Part shown: piece after piece, positions 28,015 through 40,235 of the stretch
Layout: every line of letters starts with the position of its first letter
How positions within the stretch are numbered: the first letter of the stretch is position 1
From: Nitrincola sp. A-D6
GTDB lineage: Bacteria > Pseudomonadota > Gammaproteobacteria > Pseudomonadales > Balneatricaceae
Direction: 5' to 3'
DNA: 54,784 bases
Assembly (NCBI RefSeq): GCF_000764495.1
Contig: NZ_JRLB01000074.1
Span: 1 to 54,784, forward strand
Position numbers and translations under genes: made by a program
The notes under the pieces: generated by a model
The model's database searches: none
The model's input: only the letters and a program-made list of their open reading frames with translations
What the model was told of the DNA's origin: nothing

Positions 28015-29448
28015 TCAAGGGATAGTTACGATTTCCAGTCGACTGGTGCCGCCTAGTTTGCCCAGATTAATGCCGCGTGTGAGTAAGACTTTATCACCGG
28101 ATGCAGCGAGTCCTTGTTGAGTTAATTGTGCGATCATTTCTAGCCGAATATCTTCATCCGTCAAACCGGTATAGCTGATGTAGGACGGATACACACCTCT
28201 ATAGATACAGACTTTTCTGCAGGTAGCTTTGTGTGCCGTTAAGGCGAAAATAGGAATAGCTGAGCTGATGCGGGACATTAGCAGTGGCGTGTTACCTGAC
28301 TCTGTCAGACAGGCAATGCCTTTGATGTCAAAATGATTGGCAGCGTACATGCTGGCCATGGCGATGGTTTCATCAACAGCTACGAAAGTTTCGTCGATAC
28401 GGTGCATGGATTCACGTGTGGTGCGTGATTTTTCAGCTTCCAGGCAGATCCGAGCCATGGCTTCGATAACCTTTTCCGGAAAACGACCGGTGGCGGTTTC
28501 TCCTGATAGCATCACCGCATCCGTGCCATCCATAACGGCATTGGCAACATCAAATACCTCTGCACGAGTAGGAATCGGGTTATCTATCATGGTTTCCATC
28601 ATCTGTGTTGCGGTGATGGATACACGGTTTAATTGACGCGCACGTTTAATGATCTTCTTCTGCAATTCAGGAAGCCTGGCGTCCCCTACTTCTACACCCA
28701 GATCGCCGCGTGCGATCATCACAACATCTGATGCCTGAATAATCGCATCCAGTGTTGTGTCGTCATTTACAGCTTCAGCGCGCTCAATTTTAGATACGAT
28801 AGCGGCATGTAAACCCGCCGCTTCAGCCAGCTGGCGACACAATTGGACATCTTCAGCACTGCGTGGGAAGGAAATCGCCAGGTAGTCCGCCTGCATGGAT
28901 GCTGCTAGGAGGATATCCTGCTTATCTTTCTCAGTGAGTGCATCGGCTGATAAACCACCCCCTAACAGATTGATTCCTTTGTTGTTAGATAGAGTGCCGC
29001 CGACGCTTACCTGGCAAATGACGCGGTTCTCAGATACAGCCTCGACCACCAGAACAATACGTCCGTCATCGAGTAGTAATGTGTCGCCAGCGGTGACTTC
29101 ACTTGGCAGCGTTTTGTAGGTTAAGCCTACTTCCGTTGCATTACCGGCATTGATATCAAGCTGATTATCCAGCGTGAAAGTATCGCCAACCGCCAGCTGG
29201 ACTGATCCTTCTTTAAAGCGGCCTATGCGAATTTTCGGGCCCTGAAGGTCAACCAGTATCGCAACTTCACGCCCTGCTTTTTCAGCGGCCTGGCGTGTTT
29301 GTTGTGCGCGGCGCTGATGATCTTCGGGGTCGCCATGTGACATATTGATGCGCACCACATCAACGCCTACGTTAATCATGCGTTCCAGTTCACCGGGCGT
29401 GTCAGTTGCCGGGCCCAGGGTGGCGATTATCTTAGTGCGTCTTTTCAT
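28015..29448 (-). CDS. pyk: Pyruvate kinase
   Basis: Glycolytic enzyme of 477 aa that turns phosphoenolpyruvate and ADP into pyruvate and ATP. N-terminal RRTKIIATLGPATDTPGELE, the metal and substrate motif VSKIERAEAV, MIARGDLGVEV and TATQMMETMIDNPIPTRAEV are all diagnostic. It is the first conserved gene right of dif and the last gene of the - strand Calvin-cycle/central carbon run, 80 bases beyond transketolase, so it probably helps pull fixed carbon toward biosynthesis. Confidence 0.96.
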   Translation of the reverse strand: MKRRTKIIATLGPATDTPGELERMINVGVDVVRINMSHGDPEDHQRRAQQTRQAAEKAGREVAILVDLQGPKIRIGRFKEGSVQLAVGDTFTLDNQLDINAGNATEVGLTYKTLPSEVTAGDTLLLDDGRIVLVVEAVSENRVICQVSVGGTLSNNKGINLLGGGLSADALTEKDKQDILLAASMQADYLAISFPRSAEDVQLCRQLAEAAGLHAAIVSKIERAEAVNDDTTLDAIIQASDVVMIARGDLGVEVGDARLPELQKKIIKRARQLNRVSITATQMMETMIDNPIPTRAEVFDVANAVMDGTDAVMLSGETATGRFPEKVIEAMARICLEAEKSRTTRESMHRIDETFVAVDETIAMASMYAANHFDIKGIACLTESGNTPLLMSRISSAIPIFALTAHKATCRKVCIYRGVYPSYISYTGLTDEDIRLEMIAQLTQQGLAASGDKVLLTRGINLGKLGGTSRLEIVTIP

Positions 29449-29528
29449 TCAATTATTCATCCAGTTAGTTGAATATATTCATTAATTTCTACCTGAATCA
29501 AGGCTAGCATCAGTTGATGTCGTATCCG

Positions 29529-31529
29529 TTACGAGGCCAGTAAATCTTCTGCTGTCGCCATGACTTTTTCAAGGGTAAAACCAAACATAGCAAAAAGTTG
29601 ATCGGCTGGCGCGGATTCGCCAAAGCGATCCATTCCGATTACCCGTCCCTGCAAGCCTGTATACTTATACCACCAGTCTTTATGTGATGCTTCTATAGCC
29701 AGACGTTTGCTGATATTCGGTGGCAGTACGGAGTCACGGTAGTGTTTGGGTTGCAGTTCAAACAGGTCGGCACAAGGCAGGCTCACAACCTTGACACCTC
29801 TTCCCTGCTGCTCCAGTAACCTGGCTGCCTGCATCGCCAGATCCAGTTCCGAGCCTGTTGCGATCAATATTAACTCTGTGGGAGCGCTAGTCTCGTAAAG
29901 AACATAACCACCATAGGCTATCTGACTGAGCTGTTCATCGGTACGTGACTGGTGCGCCAGGGTTTGCCGGGACAGAATAAGTGCTGTGGGTCCATTGCTG
30001 CGCTCCAGTGCCATTTTCCAGGCTACCGCGGTTTCAACCGCATCAGCCGGACGCCAGACGCTCATATTGGGTGTTGTTCTGAGTGAGGTCAGCTGCTCTA
30101 TGGGTTGGTGTGTCGGCCCATCTTCACCTAAGCCAATAGAATCATGGGTATACACCTGAATATTGCGCAGCTTCATTAATGCGGCCATGCGCATGGCGTT
30201 GCGTGCATACTCCATAAAAATCAAAAATGTGGCACCATAGGCGATTAAACCACCGTGTAAGGTGATGCCATTAATGATGGCTGTCATGCCAAACTCTCTG
30301 ACACCATAGTGCACATAGTTACCTTGCGCATCGTCCGGAGTCAGCGCTTTGGCTCCCTTCCAAAAGGTCAGGTTTGAAGGGGCGAGGTCTGCCGAGCCAC
30401 CCAGAAGCTCCGGCACCAGCGGCGCCATGGCATCGAGGAAGTTCTGGCTGGCTTTTCGGGAGGCAATAGCGTCACCGTTGGTTTGTTGCAGGCGTATATA
30501 TTCATCGGCTTTTTTGCTGAAGTTTTCCGGCAGTACGCCTAGATTTCTTCGTTTAAATTCATTAGCTAACTCGGGATACTTAGCGCTATATCTTGTTAGT
30601 TTTTGCTTCCATTCCATCTCTGCCTGACGCCCTTTTTGGCACGCGTTCCAGTCACGGCTGATCTCGTCAGGTATCTCAAAAGGCACATAAGGCCAATCTA
30701 GCCTTTCACGTGTTAAGGCGACTTCGTCATCACCTAGCGGAGCCCCGTGACACTCTTCCTTACCGGACTTATTCGGCGAGCCAAAGCCGATAATTGTTTT
30801 GCAGATAATCAGACTCGGTTGTTCAGTTTGTGCACGCGCGGTTTCAATCGACTGGCGTATCTGTTCCGGGTCATGGCCGTCAATCGGCCCTATCACCTGC
30901 CAGCCATAAGCTTTAAAGCGCTGCGCAGTATCGTCCCTGAACCAGCCTTTCACCTCACCATCAATAGAGATGCCATTGTCATCATAAAAGGCTATTAGCT
31001 TGCCCAGTTTAAGCGTGCCGGCCAGTGATGAAACTTCGTGAGAAATACCTTCCATCATGCAGCCATCACCTAAAAATGTGTAGGTAAAATGGTCGACTAT
31101 CCTATGTTCCGGTTGATTGAAATGTGCACCGAGTGTTTTTTCAGCCAGCGCCATGCCGACTGCATTGGCTAAACCCTGCCCCAAGGGACCGGTGGTTGTT
31201 TCCACCCCAGGCGTATAGCCGTATTCGGGATGCCCCGGTGTTTTACTGTGCAATTGGCGGAAGTTTTGCAACTCATCAATCGAAAGATCATAACCACTCA
31301 GGTGCAACAAGGCATAGACCAACATGGAGCCATGGCCGTTTGACAACACAAACCGGTCACGGTCCGGCCAGTAGGGATTTTCCGGGTTATGACGCAGGTA
31401 ATCATTCCATAATACTTCGGCGATATCAGCCATCCCCATGGGCGCACCCGGATGCCCTGATTTTGCTTTTTGAACAGCATCAACCGCCAACATTCTGAGG
31501 GCATTGGCACGAATTGTTCGAGTTGTCAT
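29529..31529 (-). CDS. tkt: Transketolase
   Basis: Thiamine-diphosphate enzyme of 666 aa, the full family length, which moves two-carbon units in the regenerative phase of the Calvin cycle and in the pentose phosphate pathway. Seen are [17 protein letters not shown], the ThDP-binding [18 protein letters not shown], and the second-domain [21 protein letters not shown]-type site precedes the ATG. It lies between pntB and pyk in the same direction. Confidence 0.97.
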   Translation of the reverse strand: MTTRTIRANALRMLAVDAVQKAKSGHPGAPMGMADIAEVLWNDYLRHNPENPYWPDRDRFVLSNGHGSMLVYALLHLSGYDLSIDELQNFRQLHSKTPGHPEYGYTPGVETTTGPLGQGLANAVGMALAEKTLGAHFNQPEHRIVDHFTYTFLGDGCMMEGISHEVSSLAGTLKLGKLIAFYDDNGISIDGEVKGWFRDDTAQRFKAYGWQVIGPIDGHDPEQIRQSIETARAQTEQPSLIICKTIIGFGSPNKSGKEECHGAPLGDDEVALTRERLDWPYVPFEIPDEISRDWNACQKGRQAEMEWKQKLTRYSAKYPELANEFKRRNLGVLPENFSKKADEYIRLQQTNGDAIASRKASQNFLDAMAPLVPELLGGSADLAPSNLTFWKGAKALTPDDAQGNYVHYGVREFGMTAIINGITLHGGLIAYGATFLIFMEYARNAMRMAALMKLRNIQVYTHDSIGLGEDGPTHQPIEQLTSLRTTPNMSVWRPADAVETAVAWKMALERSNGPTALILSRQTLAHQSRTDEQLSQIAYGGYVLYETSAPTELILIATGSELDLAMQAARLLEQQGRGVKVVSLPCADLFELQPKHYRDSVLPPNISKRLAIEASHKDWWYKYTGLQGRVIGMDRFGESAPADQLFAMFGFTLEKVMATAEDLLAS
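31174..31181 (-). other. KOPS-like octamer pointing toward dif
   Basis: CCCTGCCC on the + strand (GGGCAGGG on the - strand) matches GGGNAGGG and points left toward dif, as expected for the right replichore. It lies inside tkt. Confidence 0.3.
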
Positions 31530-31556
31530 TATTATTCTCCTTGCGTGGCTGAAAAT

Positions 31557-33001
31557 TTAGCTTTTCAGCATAGGGATTAATTGGTCGATTGAGCTTTTCG
31601 CATCGCCATAAAACATGCGGGTATTTTCTTTATAAAACAGTGGGTTTTCGATGCCAGAATAACCGGTACCCTGCCCTCGTTTAGACACAAACACCTGTTT
31701 GGCATTCCAGACTTCCAGCACCGGCATGCCAGCAATAGGGCTATCCGGATCATCTTCAGCGGAGGGATTGACGATGTCGTTGGAACCGATAACGATCACC
31801 ACATCGGTGTGTGGAAAGTCGGCATTGATCTCATCCATTTCCAGTACCAGGTCATAGGGCACCTTGGCTTCGGCCAGCAGTACATTCATATGACCGGGCA
31901 AGCGCCCGGCAACCGGGTGGATGGCAAAGCGTACCTGCTTGCCTGGGCACGCAGTTTACGGGTTAATTCAGACACGGATGCCTGGGCTTGAGCCACGGCC
32001 ATACCGTAGCCAGGTACCAGAATAACGCTGTCGGCGGCATTCAAGGCCGCGGCCACACCTGCCGCATCTATGGCAATTTGTTCGCCCTCAATGTGTGTTA
32101 CTGATTGAGATTTTGTGCCAAAACCACCCAGTATCACATTGATAAACTTACGGTTCATGGCCTTACACATCATGTAACTCAGAATGGCACCGGATGAGCC
32201 AACCAGCGCCCCTGTTACTATCAGCAAGTCATTGGACAGAGTGAAGCCAATTGCTGCAGCGGCCCAGCCGGAGTAGCTATTTAGCATCGACACCACCACC
32301 GGCATATCAGCACCACCTATCCCCATGATCAGGTGATAGCCAATAAAGAATGCCAGTAAGGCAATCAACAGCAAGGTCCAGATTCCTGCACCTTGAAGAT
32401 AAACGATAGCTAACACCAGTGACGCCACCAATGCGGCCGCATTGAGCATGTGTCCACCGGGAAGTTGCCGGGCTTTTCCGTCTATTTTGCCGGCAAGTTT
32501 GCCATAGGCAATAACAGATCCGGTAAAGGTGACAGCACCAATGAAGACGCCCAGCACCACTTCGATCTGCAGAAATAACAGCTCGTCAGGCGCTTTGGTA
32601 GCCACCAGCGCGGCAAAGGCTGAAAACTGTGCCATGGATTCCTGTGCATGCCGGGCAGCCATCACGCTGGCCCGTTCCATTTCGGCATTAAGCCCAACAA
32701 AAACAGCCGCAAGCCCCACAAAGCTGTGTAACGCCGCAATCAACTGTGGCATTTCAGTCATACCCACGCTACGAGCCAATTTGACGCCAATTGCAGCTCC
32801 AATGGCGACCATCGGCAGCATAATCCAGTAGTGACCGATTCCCGGTCCTGCGGCGGTGAAAAACACCGCAAACAGCATACCGAAAATACCGTACCAGACA
32901 GCCCGTTTGGCTTTTTCCTGGTTACTTAAACCACCGAGTGACAGAACAAATAATACACTGGCAGCCACCACCGCGGCTGAAACAAATCCCTGACCTAACA
33001 T
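31557..33001 (-). CDS. pntB: NAD(P) transhydrogenase subunit beta PntB (one apparent frameshift)
   Basis: Membrane-plus-NADP(H)-binding subunit of the proton-translocating transhydrogenase, about 482 aa after repair. The N-half has about nine hydrophobic segments (for example [30 protein letters not shown]); the C-half carries the NADP fold [15 protein letters not shown] and [15 protein letters not shown]. The frame breaks at CC 31942-31943; one more C restores [22 protein letters not shown], exactly the family sequence, so the gene should be intact. The enzyme uses proton-motive force to make NADPH from NADH. Its place inside the Calvin-cycle cluster suggests it feeds CO2 fixation. Confidence 0.93.
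31669..31676 (-). other. KOPS-like octamer pointing toward dif
   Basis: A second CCCTGCCC on the + strand, inside pntB, again oriented toward dif. Confidence 0.3.
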
Positions 33002-33014
33002 AGCACTCTCCCCC

Positions 33015-34568
33015 TTAGGACTTCTGGAACATCGCGAGCATACGTCGGGTTACCATGAAGCCACCGACTATGTTGATGGTGGCAACCAGCACAGATATTG
33101 CAGCGAGGCTGACGACCAGCCAGTTATCCGACCCTATCTGCAGGATGGCGCCAAGCACTATGATCCCGCTAATCGCATTAGTAACCGCCATTAGCGGGGT
33201 GTGTAGTGCATGATTAACACTCCAGATCACCTGGAAACCAACAAAACACGCCAGCGCAAATACAATCAAATGCTGCATAAAACTCACTGGCGCTACCTGA
33301 CCCAACAGCAGCATTAACGCGCCACCAAAGGCAAGCAGCTTCAGGTGCAGCCGATTTTTGCATGCCAGATCCATAGCGGGATTTTCAGGCGGCTTTTTGG
33401 CACTGGCTTTTTTCGCTGGTGCGATAGCGGTGATTTTTAACGCGGGTGGCGGGAAGGTGATTTCACCCTGATACACAACAGTGGCGCTGCGAATAACATC
33501 ATCATCCATATTATGCACCAGCACTCCATCCTTGGCGGGTGTCAGATCGGTCAATAGATGACGCAGGTTATTGCTGTACAACATCGAACTTTGCGTTGCC
33601 ATACGACTGGGATAATCCGTGTATCCCAGAACAATCACACCCTCTTCAGTAACAATTTTTTCATGCATTACTGTCAGATCGCAGTTGCCGCCACGTTCAG
33701 CTGCCAGATCGACGATGACCGAGCCTGGGCGCATGGAACGCACCATGTCATCAAGCCATAATCGTGGCGCCTTGTGGCCTGGTATCAATGCAGTACAGAT
33801 CACTATATCGATTTCCGGGGCGACCTTACGGAAGCATTCCATCTGTTTTTCAATAAACTCCGGGCTGGATGGCGCAGCATAGCCGCCGGTTTTGGAACTG
33901 TCCTGAGCTTCGTCGAAATCCAGCCGCAAAAACTCGGCACCCATGCTTTCGACCTGCTCAGCGGCTTCGGCACGGACATCAAAGGCACGCACCACAGAGC
34001 CAAGTGCCACGGAAGCGCCAATCGCTGCCAGCCCCCCGACACCCGCTCCGATCACCAGCACTTGTGCCGGGGGGATCTTTCCGGCAGCGGTGATTTGACC
34101 GGTAAAAAAGCGTCCAAAATTATTGCCAGCCTCAATCACCGCCCGGTAGCCTGCAATATTCGCCATAGAAGACAGTGCATCCATTTTTTGGGCGCGGGAG
34201 ATGCGTGGGATCATATCCATGGCAATCAGCGCCGCACCCTGCTCCCTGATGGTGTTCATCAGCTCCTCATTTTCATTCGGCCAGACAAAACTGATCAGGG
34301 TTTGCCCTTCGCGAAGGTAGGTGCAATCCTCAAGGTCAATTGGCCTGACACTGAGAATGATATCGGCCTGCTCAAAAACAGCTTGGCGCGTGTCAAGCAA
34401 GGTAACTCCCGCGGCCCTGTACTGGGCGTCAGGAAGGCCGGCCGGATCACCTGCGCCGGTTTCCAACAGACACTCATGCCCCAGTTTTTGAATCGCGGCG
34501 GCAGACTCAGGAGTCATAGCAACCCTGGCTTCACCTGGAAAGGTTTCTTTAATGGCGGCTACTTTCAT
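33015..34568 (-). CDS. pntA: NAD(P) transhydrogenase subunit alpha PntA
   Basis: Undivided alpha subunit of 517 aa, like the E. coli form. The NAD-binding domain I comes first ([21 protein letters not shown], then [21 protein letters not shown] as the dinucleotide fold and the [14 protein letters not shown] loop) and four hydrophobic segments follow at the C-terminus ([20 protein letters not shown] onward). The Met at 34568 is chosen because it begins the conserved first strand; a longer frame upstream to 34625 adds nonconserved residues and overlaps the end of gap. PntB starts 13 bases after its stop, so the two are coupled. Confidence 0.93.
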   Translation of the reverse strand: MKVAAIKETFPGEARVAMTPESAAAIQKLGHECLLETGAGDPAGLPDAQYRAAGVTLLDTRQAVFEQADIILSVRPIDLEDCTYLREGQTLISFVWPNENEELMNTIREQGAALIAMDMIPRISRAQKMDALSSMANIAGYRAVIEAGNNFGRFFTGQITAAGKIPPAQVLVIGAGVGGLAAIGASVALGSVVRAFDVRAEAAEQVESMGAEFLRLDFDEAQDSSKTGGYAAPSSPEFIEKQMECFRKVAPEIDIVICTALIPGHKAPRLWLDDMVRSMRPGSVIVDLAAERGGNCDLTVMHEKIVTEEGVIVLGYTDYPSRMATQSSMLYSNNLRHLLTDLTPAKDGVLVHNMDDDVIRSATVVYQGEITFPPPALKITAIAPAKKASAKKPPENPAMDLACKNRLHLKLLAFGGALMLLLGQVAPVSFMQHLIVFALACFVGFQVIWSVNHALHTPLMAVTNAISGIIVLGAILQIGSDNWLVVSLAAISVLVATINIVGGFMVTRRMLAMFQKS

Positions 34569-34588
34569 GCTACAGCTCCTGAATAAAG

Positions 34589-35589
<1,001 letters not shown>

Positions 35590-35624
35590 GGGGCCTTCCT
35601 CATTTCTTTTTATAATGAAAACTG

Positions 35625-36278
35625 TTAACTCAGGTAAGATAAGTTCTGAATAATCCGGTCGGGTTTAGCCTCTCTGATATCGTCACCATGATTGTAACCA
35701 TAGGGCACAACCCAGACGTCGACACCGGCATTGCGGGCTGTTTGTACATCAGTGGATGAATCACCGATGTAGAGTATTTGTTCAGCTGTGAGGTTGTATT
35801 TATCCATCAAAAAATGAATGCCAACCGGGTCTGGCTTTTTCTGGGGGAAACTGTCTCCGGCCAGTATGTCATCAAACAGGTGGTGCAACTGATGGGCTTT
35901 AAGCACCAGCTCCGTTCCTACCAAAAACTTGTTTGTCAGAAGCGCTAGTTTTGAATCACCTTGATGCAGTTCATTAAGCACTTCAGCCACCTGTGGAAAC
36001 ACCTGACTATTGGTGCCGGAGCGTTTCTCATAATGACGGTAAAAAATCGCCAAAAGTTGATCAAAATCCTGCTGCGTCTGTAATGTTACATCACAGAACT
36101 GCAGCGCTTTTTCAAGGAAGTCAGGTGCACCCTTGCCCACCCAGTTGCGCGTTTGCTCAAGGGTAATGGCAGGTAGGCCTACTTCGTTGAATGTATCATT
36201 GATCGCATCGGTAACCTCACCGGCTGTATCAAGCAAAGTGCCATCCAGATCGAATACTATCAGAGCGTATTTTTTCAT
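35625..36278 (-). CDS. gph: Phosphoglycolate phosphatase (HAD superfamily)
   Basis: HAD hydrolase of 217 aa that removes phosphate from 2-phosphoglycolate, the toxic product of the oxygenase side reaction of RuBisCO. N-terminal nucleophile motif [11 protein letters not shown], the cap region [27 protein letters not shown] typical of Gph/CbbZ, LALLTNKF (motif II) and [15 protein letters not shown] with [16 protein letters not shown] (motifs III and IV) are seen. Its place between prk and gap in the Calvin cluster supports the CbbZ role. Confidence 0.92.
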   Translation of the reverse strand: MKKYALIVFDLDGTLLDTAGEVTDAINDTFNEVGLPAITLEQTRNWVGKGAPDFLEKALQFCDVTLQTQQDFDQLLAIFYRHYEKRSGTNSQVFPQVAEVLNELHQGDSKLALLTNKFLVGTELVLKAHQLHHLFDDILAGDSFPQKKPDPVGIHFLMDKYNLTAEQILYIGDSSTDVQTARNAGVDVWVVPYGYNHGDDIREAKPDRIIQNLSYLS

Positions 36279-36304
36279 TTATTTCCCTTAAAGCAGGCTA
36301 CAAG

Positions 36305-37180
36305 TTAAAAGCTATGTTTACGGGTTTCCATCATTCGCCAGACAAAGGGAGTAAAAATTAATTGCATGGCCAGATCCAGTTTACCACCAGGTATAACCAG
36401 CGTATTGGGCCGCGACATAAACGAATCATTGATCATGCTAAGCAAATAGGGAAAGTCGATACCCTTGGGCTTGGCAAAGCGGATCACCACCATGCTTTCA
36501 TCAGCCGTGGGTATCTCTCTGGCTATAAACGGATTACTGGTATCCACCATGGGGACACGCTGAAAATTGACATGCGTGTAAGAAAACTGGGAGCAAATAT
36601 AATGTACATAGTCCGGCATACGTCTGAGAATTGTGTCGGTGACAGCTTCTGCAGAATAGCCGCGCATATTCTTATCCCGATACAGCTTTTGGATCCATTC
36701 GAGATTGATTACTGGAACAACCCCTATGAGTAGATCCGGATATTGCGCAATATTGATCTCATCAGTTTTAACCGCACCGTGCAGTCCTTCGTAAAACAAT
36801 AATTCCGTCTCTTCAGGAAGTTTTTCCCAGGGAGTAAACGTTCCGGGTGGTTGTTGATAGGGTTCAGCTTCCTGATCATTATGCAGGTATTTACGGTGTT
36901 GACCTTGGCCCGTTTCACTAAAACTTTTGAACAGCCCCTCCAAGTCATTAAGTAAATTTGTTTCCAAACCAAAATGACTGAAGTTATTGTTCCCTTGGGC
37001 CTCAGCTTCCAGCTGCATCGCTTTCATTTCCTGGCGGTTATACCGATGAAAACTATCACCCTCGACGGTGGCGGCATTCACTGATTCACGTCTGAAAATA
37101 GCCTCAAAGGTGTTGGTTATTGAGCTGGTGCCTGCACCGGATGATCCGGTAATGGCGATTATAGGATGTTTGGATGACAT
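36305..37180 (-). CDS. prkB: Phosphoribulokinase
   Basis: Calvin-cycle kinase of 291 aa, the size of the proteobacterial class I enzyme (CbbP), that phosphorylates ribulose-5-phosphate to the RuBisCO substrate. P-loop ITGSSGAGTSSITNTF at the N-terminus, VEGDSFHRYNRQEM, and LLFYEGLHGAV are seen. It lies 18 bases after fbp and 26 before the phosphatase gene, so the set is one operon. Class I enzymes are usually activated by NADH, which links the pathway to reductant supply. Confidence 0.96.
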   Translation of the reverse strand: MSSKHPIIAITGSSGAGTSSITNTFEAIFRRESVNAATVEGDSFHRYNRQEMKAMQLEAEAQGNNNFSHFGLETNLLNDLEGLFKSFSETGQGQHRKYLHNDQEAEPYQQPPGTFTPWEKLPEETELLFYEGLHGAVKTDEINIAQYPDLLIGVVPVINLEWIQKLYRDKNMRGYSAEAVTDTILRRMPDYVHYICSQFSYTHVNFQRVPMVDTSNPFIAREIPTADESMVVIRFAKPKGIDFPYLLSMINDSFMSRPNTLVIPGGKLDLAMQLIFTPFVWRMMETRKHSF

Positions 37181-37198
37181 AGTATGATCCCTGACTTA

Positions 37199-38284
37199 TT
37201 ATTCTCTGAAGAGTCCACGTTCACCAAACAGGGGGCTATGGAAGGCTTCTGTTCGGGGCATTTTATGGTAGGACTCAATCCGCTCTACTTCATTGGCCGA
37301 GCCAAAAACCACTCCGATACGCTGGTGTAGTGACGTTGGGGTGACATCAAGCAACGCCTCATGTCCCGTGCTCACACGGCCGCCAGCCTGTTCGATAATA
37401 AAGCCTATGGGATTGGCTTCATACAACAAACGCAACCGTCCAGGCTTGGAAGGATCTTTACTATCCCGTGGATACATAAATACCCCACCACGCATTAAAA
37501 TACGGTGCGCTTCGGCTACCATGCTGGCGATCCAGCGCATATTAAATTCTTTTTCTCTAGGACCGGTTTTACCCTCAAGGCATTCGGCAATATAACGTTT
37601 GATAGGCGCTTCCCAGAAGCGACTGTTAGAGGCATTAATGGCGAACTCCTGAGTATCTGCAGGAATCTGGATATTTTCATGCGTCAGCATAAACTCTCCC
37701 AAAACCGGATCCAGAGTGAAGCCCACGACTCCCCTGCCAACGGTCAGGATCAACATGGTGGTTGGTCCATAAAGCGCATAGCCTGCGGCTACCTGTTTAC
37801 TTCCCTTCTGCAGAAAATCAGCCTCTTTAACATCGGTATTTTGCTTGCCGGCACAGCGCAAAATTGAAAAAATACTGCCGACTGAGACGTTAACATCGAT
37901 ATTGGAAGAGCCGTCCAGTGGATCAAACACCAGCAGATACTTACCGCGTGGATACTGGCTGGGTATCTGATAGGGATGCTCCATCTCCTCGCTGGCCATC
38001 CCGGCAAGCGTGCCGCTCCACTCGTTCGTATGAATAAAGTAATTATTGGATAGCACATCGAGCTTTTTTTGCGTCTCACCCTGGATGTTGGTGGTATGCA
38101 TATCGGCTTCGACATGATCGCCATGCAATCCCGCCAACTCACCCTGCGCCACGGCGTTGGAGATCGCTTTACAGGCTAAGGCTACATCCAGCACCAGTGA
38201 GTTAAATTCACCGTCAGCGCCTGGGTAGCGACGCCTTTCTTCAATCAGATACTGGGTGAGCGTACTGCGTTTTGTAATGGGCAT
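37199..38284 (-). CDS. fbp: Fructose-1,6-bisphosphatase class I
   Basis: Enzyme of 361 aa that dephosphorylates fructose-1,6-bisphosphate in the regenerative phase of the Calvin cycle. The active-site and metal motif [23 protein letters not shown] and the C-terminal GGVFMYPRD and [19 protein letters not shown] are diagnostic. The start codon lies inside the end of the upstream cbbY-like frame (40-base overlap), preceded by AAAAAGGAAC. Confidence 0.96.
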   Translation of the reverse strand: MPITKRSTLTQYLIEERRRYPGADGEFNSLVLDVALACKAISNAVAQGELAGLHGDHVEADMHTTNIQGETQKKLDVLSNNYFIHTNEWSGTLAGMASEEMEHPYQIPSQYPRGKYLLVFDPLDGSSNIDVNVSVGSIFSILRCAGKQNTDVKEADFLQKGSKQVAAGYALYGPTTMLILTVGRGVVGFTLDPVLGEFMLTHENIQIPADTQEFAINASNSRFWEAPIKRYIAECLEGKTGPREKEFNMRWIASMVAEAHRILMRGGVFMYPRDSKDPSKPGRLRLLYEANPIGFIIEQAGGRVSTGHEALLDVTPTSLHQRIGVVFGSANEVERIESYHKMPRTEAFHSPLFGERGLFRE

Positions 38285-39039
38285 GGCGTGTTCCTTTTTG
38301 TTATAGGATTGCTTGTTATAGACTTGCAGTTTGCCTTCCAGGTATTAAGAAGTTCGCTGGCCGGATGCAAGCTGTCATAGCACCTAAACGCACCCTCAAA
38401 AACCTGATGGCTTGTAAATGCAGTGGGTGTAACGACAACCCTTAGCCCTGCAGCTACGGCGGCTTTTAACCCATTTTCTGAATCCTCAATCGCTATACAT
38501 TGCTCAGGTTGTTCACCCAGCCGCTCAAGCGCCTGGCGGTAAACCAATGGGTCGGGCTTTTTACGTGACGCGGTGGATGCATCTTCAATGATTGGGAAAA
38601 ATGTCTGCCAATCCGGACCCAGGGTTGTTTCAAGTAGTGCCTGCACATTCTGGGGCGTGGTGGTGGTTGCTATCGCTAATTTAATTCCCTGCTGATGTGC
38701 GGTTTCGATCAGCTCACGAATGCCTGGTCTGAGCGGGATTCCTTCACTTTTAATCCGTCGGGTATAAAATTGGGTTTTTTTGGCATGAATCAGATTCAAT
38801 CTGGTGGTAATTATTTCTGGATTATGCCGCTCGAAATCAGCAGTTTCATACAGTCTCCAGTAGTGAAGCAGACGTTCCCTGCCTCCGGTAATAGCCAGCA
38901 ACTCGGTATACATGGCTTCACTCCAGCGCCAACGCAGGTTTAACGCTGAAAATGCCGAATTAAACGCCTGAAGATGCGCTTTTTCTGTGTCGGCCAGTGT
39001 GCCGTCCACATCAAAGATAATCGCTTTAAGCATTTGCAT
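38245..39039 (-). CDS. cbbY: CbbY-type HAD sugar-bisphosphatase
   Basis: HAD phosphatase, 264 aa as read. [18 protein letters not shown] is the nucleophile motif, followed by the CbbY cap ([15 protein letters not shown]), [12 protein letters not shown], and [17 protein letters not shown] with [16 protein letters not shown]. CbbY proteins remove the RuBisCO inhibitor xylulose-1,5-bisphosphate, in keeping with the location. The last 30 or so residues (after LLNTWKA) are not family-like and overlap fbp by 40 bases; a one-base miscall there may have removed the true stop. Confidence 0.88.
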   Translation of the reverse strand: MQMLKAIIFDVDGTLADTEKAHLQAFNSAFSALNLRWRWSEAMYTELLAITGGRERLLHYWRLYETADFERHNPEIITTRLNLIHAKKTQFYTRRIKSEGIPLRPGIRELIETAHQQGIKLAIATTTTPQNVQALLETTLGPDWQTFFPIIEDASTASRKKPDPLVYRQALERLGEQPEQCIAIEDSENGLKAAVAAGLRVVVTPTAFTSHQVFEGAFRCYDSLHPASELLNTWKANCKSITSNPITKRNTPCPLQNAVRSPSI

Positions 39040-39118
39040 CTCCCCAGGTTTGTTAAGGATGTTTTAGCTAGCCTAGCCATAGAAATAGATAAGAACAATT
39101 AATTTATTCTTGCAGTAC

Positions 39119-39136
39119 CATAAGATTTTACTTATG
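39119..39136. promoter_or_regulatory. CbbR-binding site candidate between cbbY and cbbR
   Basis: CATAAG and CTTATG form a perfect inverted repeat with a six-base AT spacer in the 165-base AT-rich gap between divergent cbbY and cbbR. LysR-type regulators bind interrupted dyads of this type next to their own genes. CTTATA and CTTATG half-sites also occur upstream of cbbM at 40153 and 40184, so CbbR could control both units. Binding is inferred. Confidence 0.5.
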
Positions 39137-39204
39137 TTTATTGCAGAAATATGGCCCATTGGGGCCAAAATAATAAAATAGCTATCCGCGAGAGATGAAA
39201 AGCC

Positions 39205-40140
39205 ATGAGCCAACATTACACTCTTAAGCAACTGAAAACCTTTATAGAAGTTGCCCGACACAGTTCGGTTTCGCTGGCCGCTGAGCAACTGCATGTCACT
39301 CAACCGGCAATTTCAATGCAGTTAAAACAGTTGGAAGATAGCTTCGGGGTTTCCCTGTTCCAGCCTCAGGGCCGAAATATTGAGTTAACGCCTGCTGGTG
39401 ATGATTTTTATGCCTACTGCCTGAAAGTGATGGCAACCCTTAAAGATCTGGAGTCGGTAATGTCGGAGCATGCCGGTGCCAAACGAGGGCGGATCAATCT
39501 GGCGATTGTCAGTACAGCAAAATACTTCACACCAAAGTTGCTGGCGGCTTTTAATCGAGAGTTCCCTGATATCCATATCAATCTGTTTATCGACAATAAA
39601 GAAACCGTTTTCCGTGAATTGGAACGTTCCGCGGTCGATCTGGTTATATCCGGTCGGGTTCCAGAGCATTTAAACTGCACCTCTCTGGTGTTTGCAGATA
39701 ATCCCCAAAGTTTTGTCGCCCACCCTGCACACCCTTTAGCACAGCAGCATGCTATCAGCTATAAGGATCTGGCCAACTACCCGTTTGTGATCCGAGAGCA
39801 AGGCTCCGGCACACGTGCGGCGGTTGAAAAGCTTTTTGCTGCACATGGCGTGGATCTGCAGGTCACCATGGAATTTCCCAGTAATGAGGTAATCAAGCAG
39901 GCGGTATTAGCTGATATGGGGATCTCATTTTTATCACACCGTACGATGGTTAAAGAGTTAAAACACGGATACCTGAAAACGCTGGATATAGAAGGTGAGC
40001 CCTATATCAGTGAGTGGCAAGTCGCACACCTTAAAACCAAGAAGCTCTCGCCAGCTTTGACCTGCTTTAAGCAGTTTCTGAGTCAGCATGGGCAGCGACT
40101 GCTGGATAGTGATGATCTTGAAACGCGATCAACTCAATAG
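39205..40140 (+). CDS. cbbR: LysR-family regulator CbbR
   Basis: LysR-type transcriptional regulator of 311 aa. The N-terminal winged helix is YTLKQLKTFIEVARHSSVSLAAEQLHVTQPAISMQLKQLE, and the C-terminal effector domain carries FVIREQGSGTRAAVEKLF, both close to CbbR proteins that activate Calvin-cycle operons in response to metabolites such as RuBP or NADPH. Divergent from cbbY-fbp-prk and directly upstream of cbbM, it can serve both arms. It is the only regulator in the cluster. Confidence 0.93.
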   Translation: MSQHYTLKQLKTFIEVARHSSVSLAAEQLHVTQPAISMQLKQLEDSFGVSLFQPQGRNIELTPAGDDFYAYCLKVMATLKDLESVMSEHAGAKRGRINLAIVSTAKYFTPKLLAAFNREFPDIHINLFIDNKETVFRELERSAVDLVISGRVPEHLNCTSLVFADNPQSFVAHPAHPLAQQHAISYKDLANYPFVIREQGSGTRAAVEKLFAAHGVDLQVTMEFPSNEVIKQAVLADMGISFLSHRTMVKELKHGYLKTLDIEGEPYISEWQVAHLKTKKLSPALTCFKQFLSQHGQRLLDSDDLETRSTQ

Positions 40141-40152
40141 CATCATTTTTTT

Positions 40153-40229
40153 CTTATATATTTTTAAATAAAAATTAATTTACCTTATGCATTCAGCATG
40201 ACTACACTGCTCCTATCAATAAAAAGGAG
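40153..40229 (+). promoter_or_regulatory. cbbM promoter region
   Basis: A possible -35 box TTTACC at 40179 and -10 box TACACT at 40203 are spaced by 18 bases. AT-rich half-sites lie upstream (CTTATA at 40153), where an activator such as CbbR would bind. A strong AAGGAG ribosome-binding site is seen at 40224-40229, seven bases from the ATG. Confidence 0.5.
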
Positions 40230-40235
40230 CGCATC

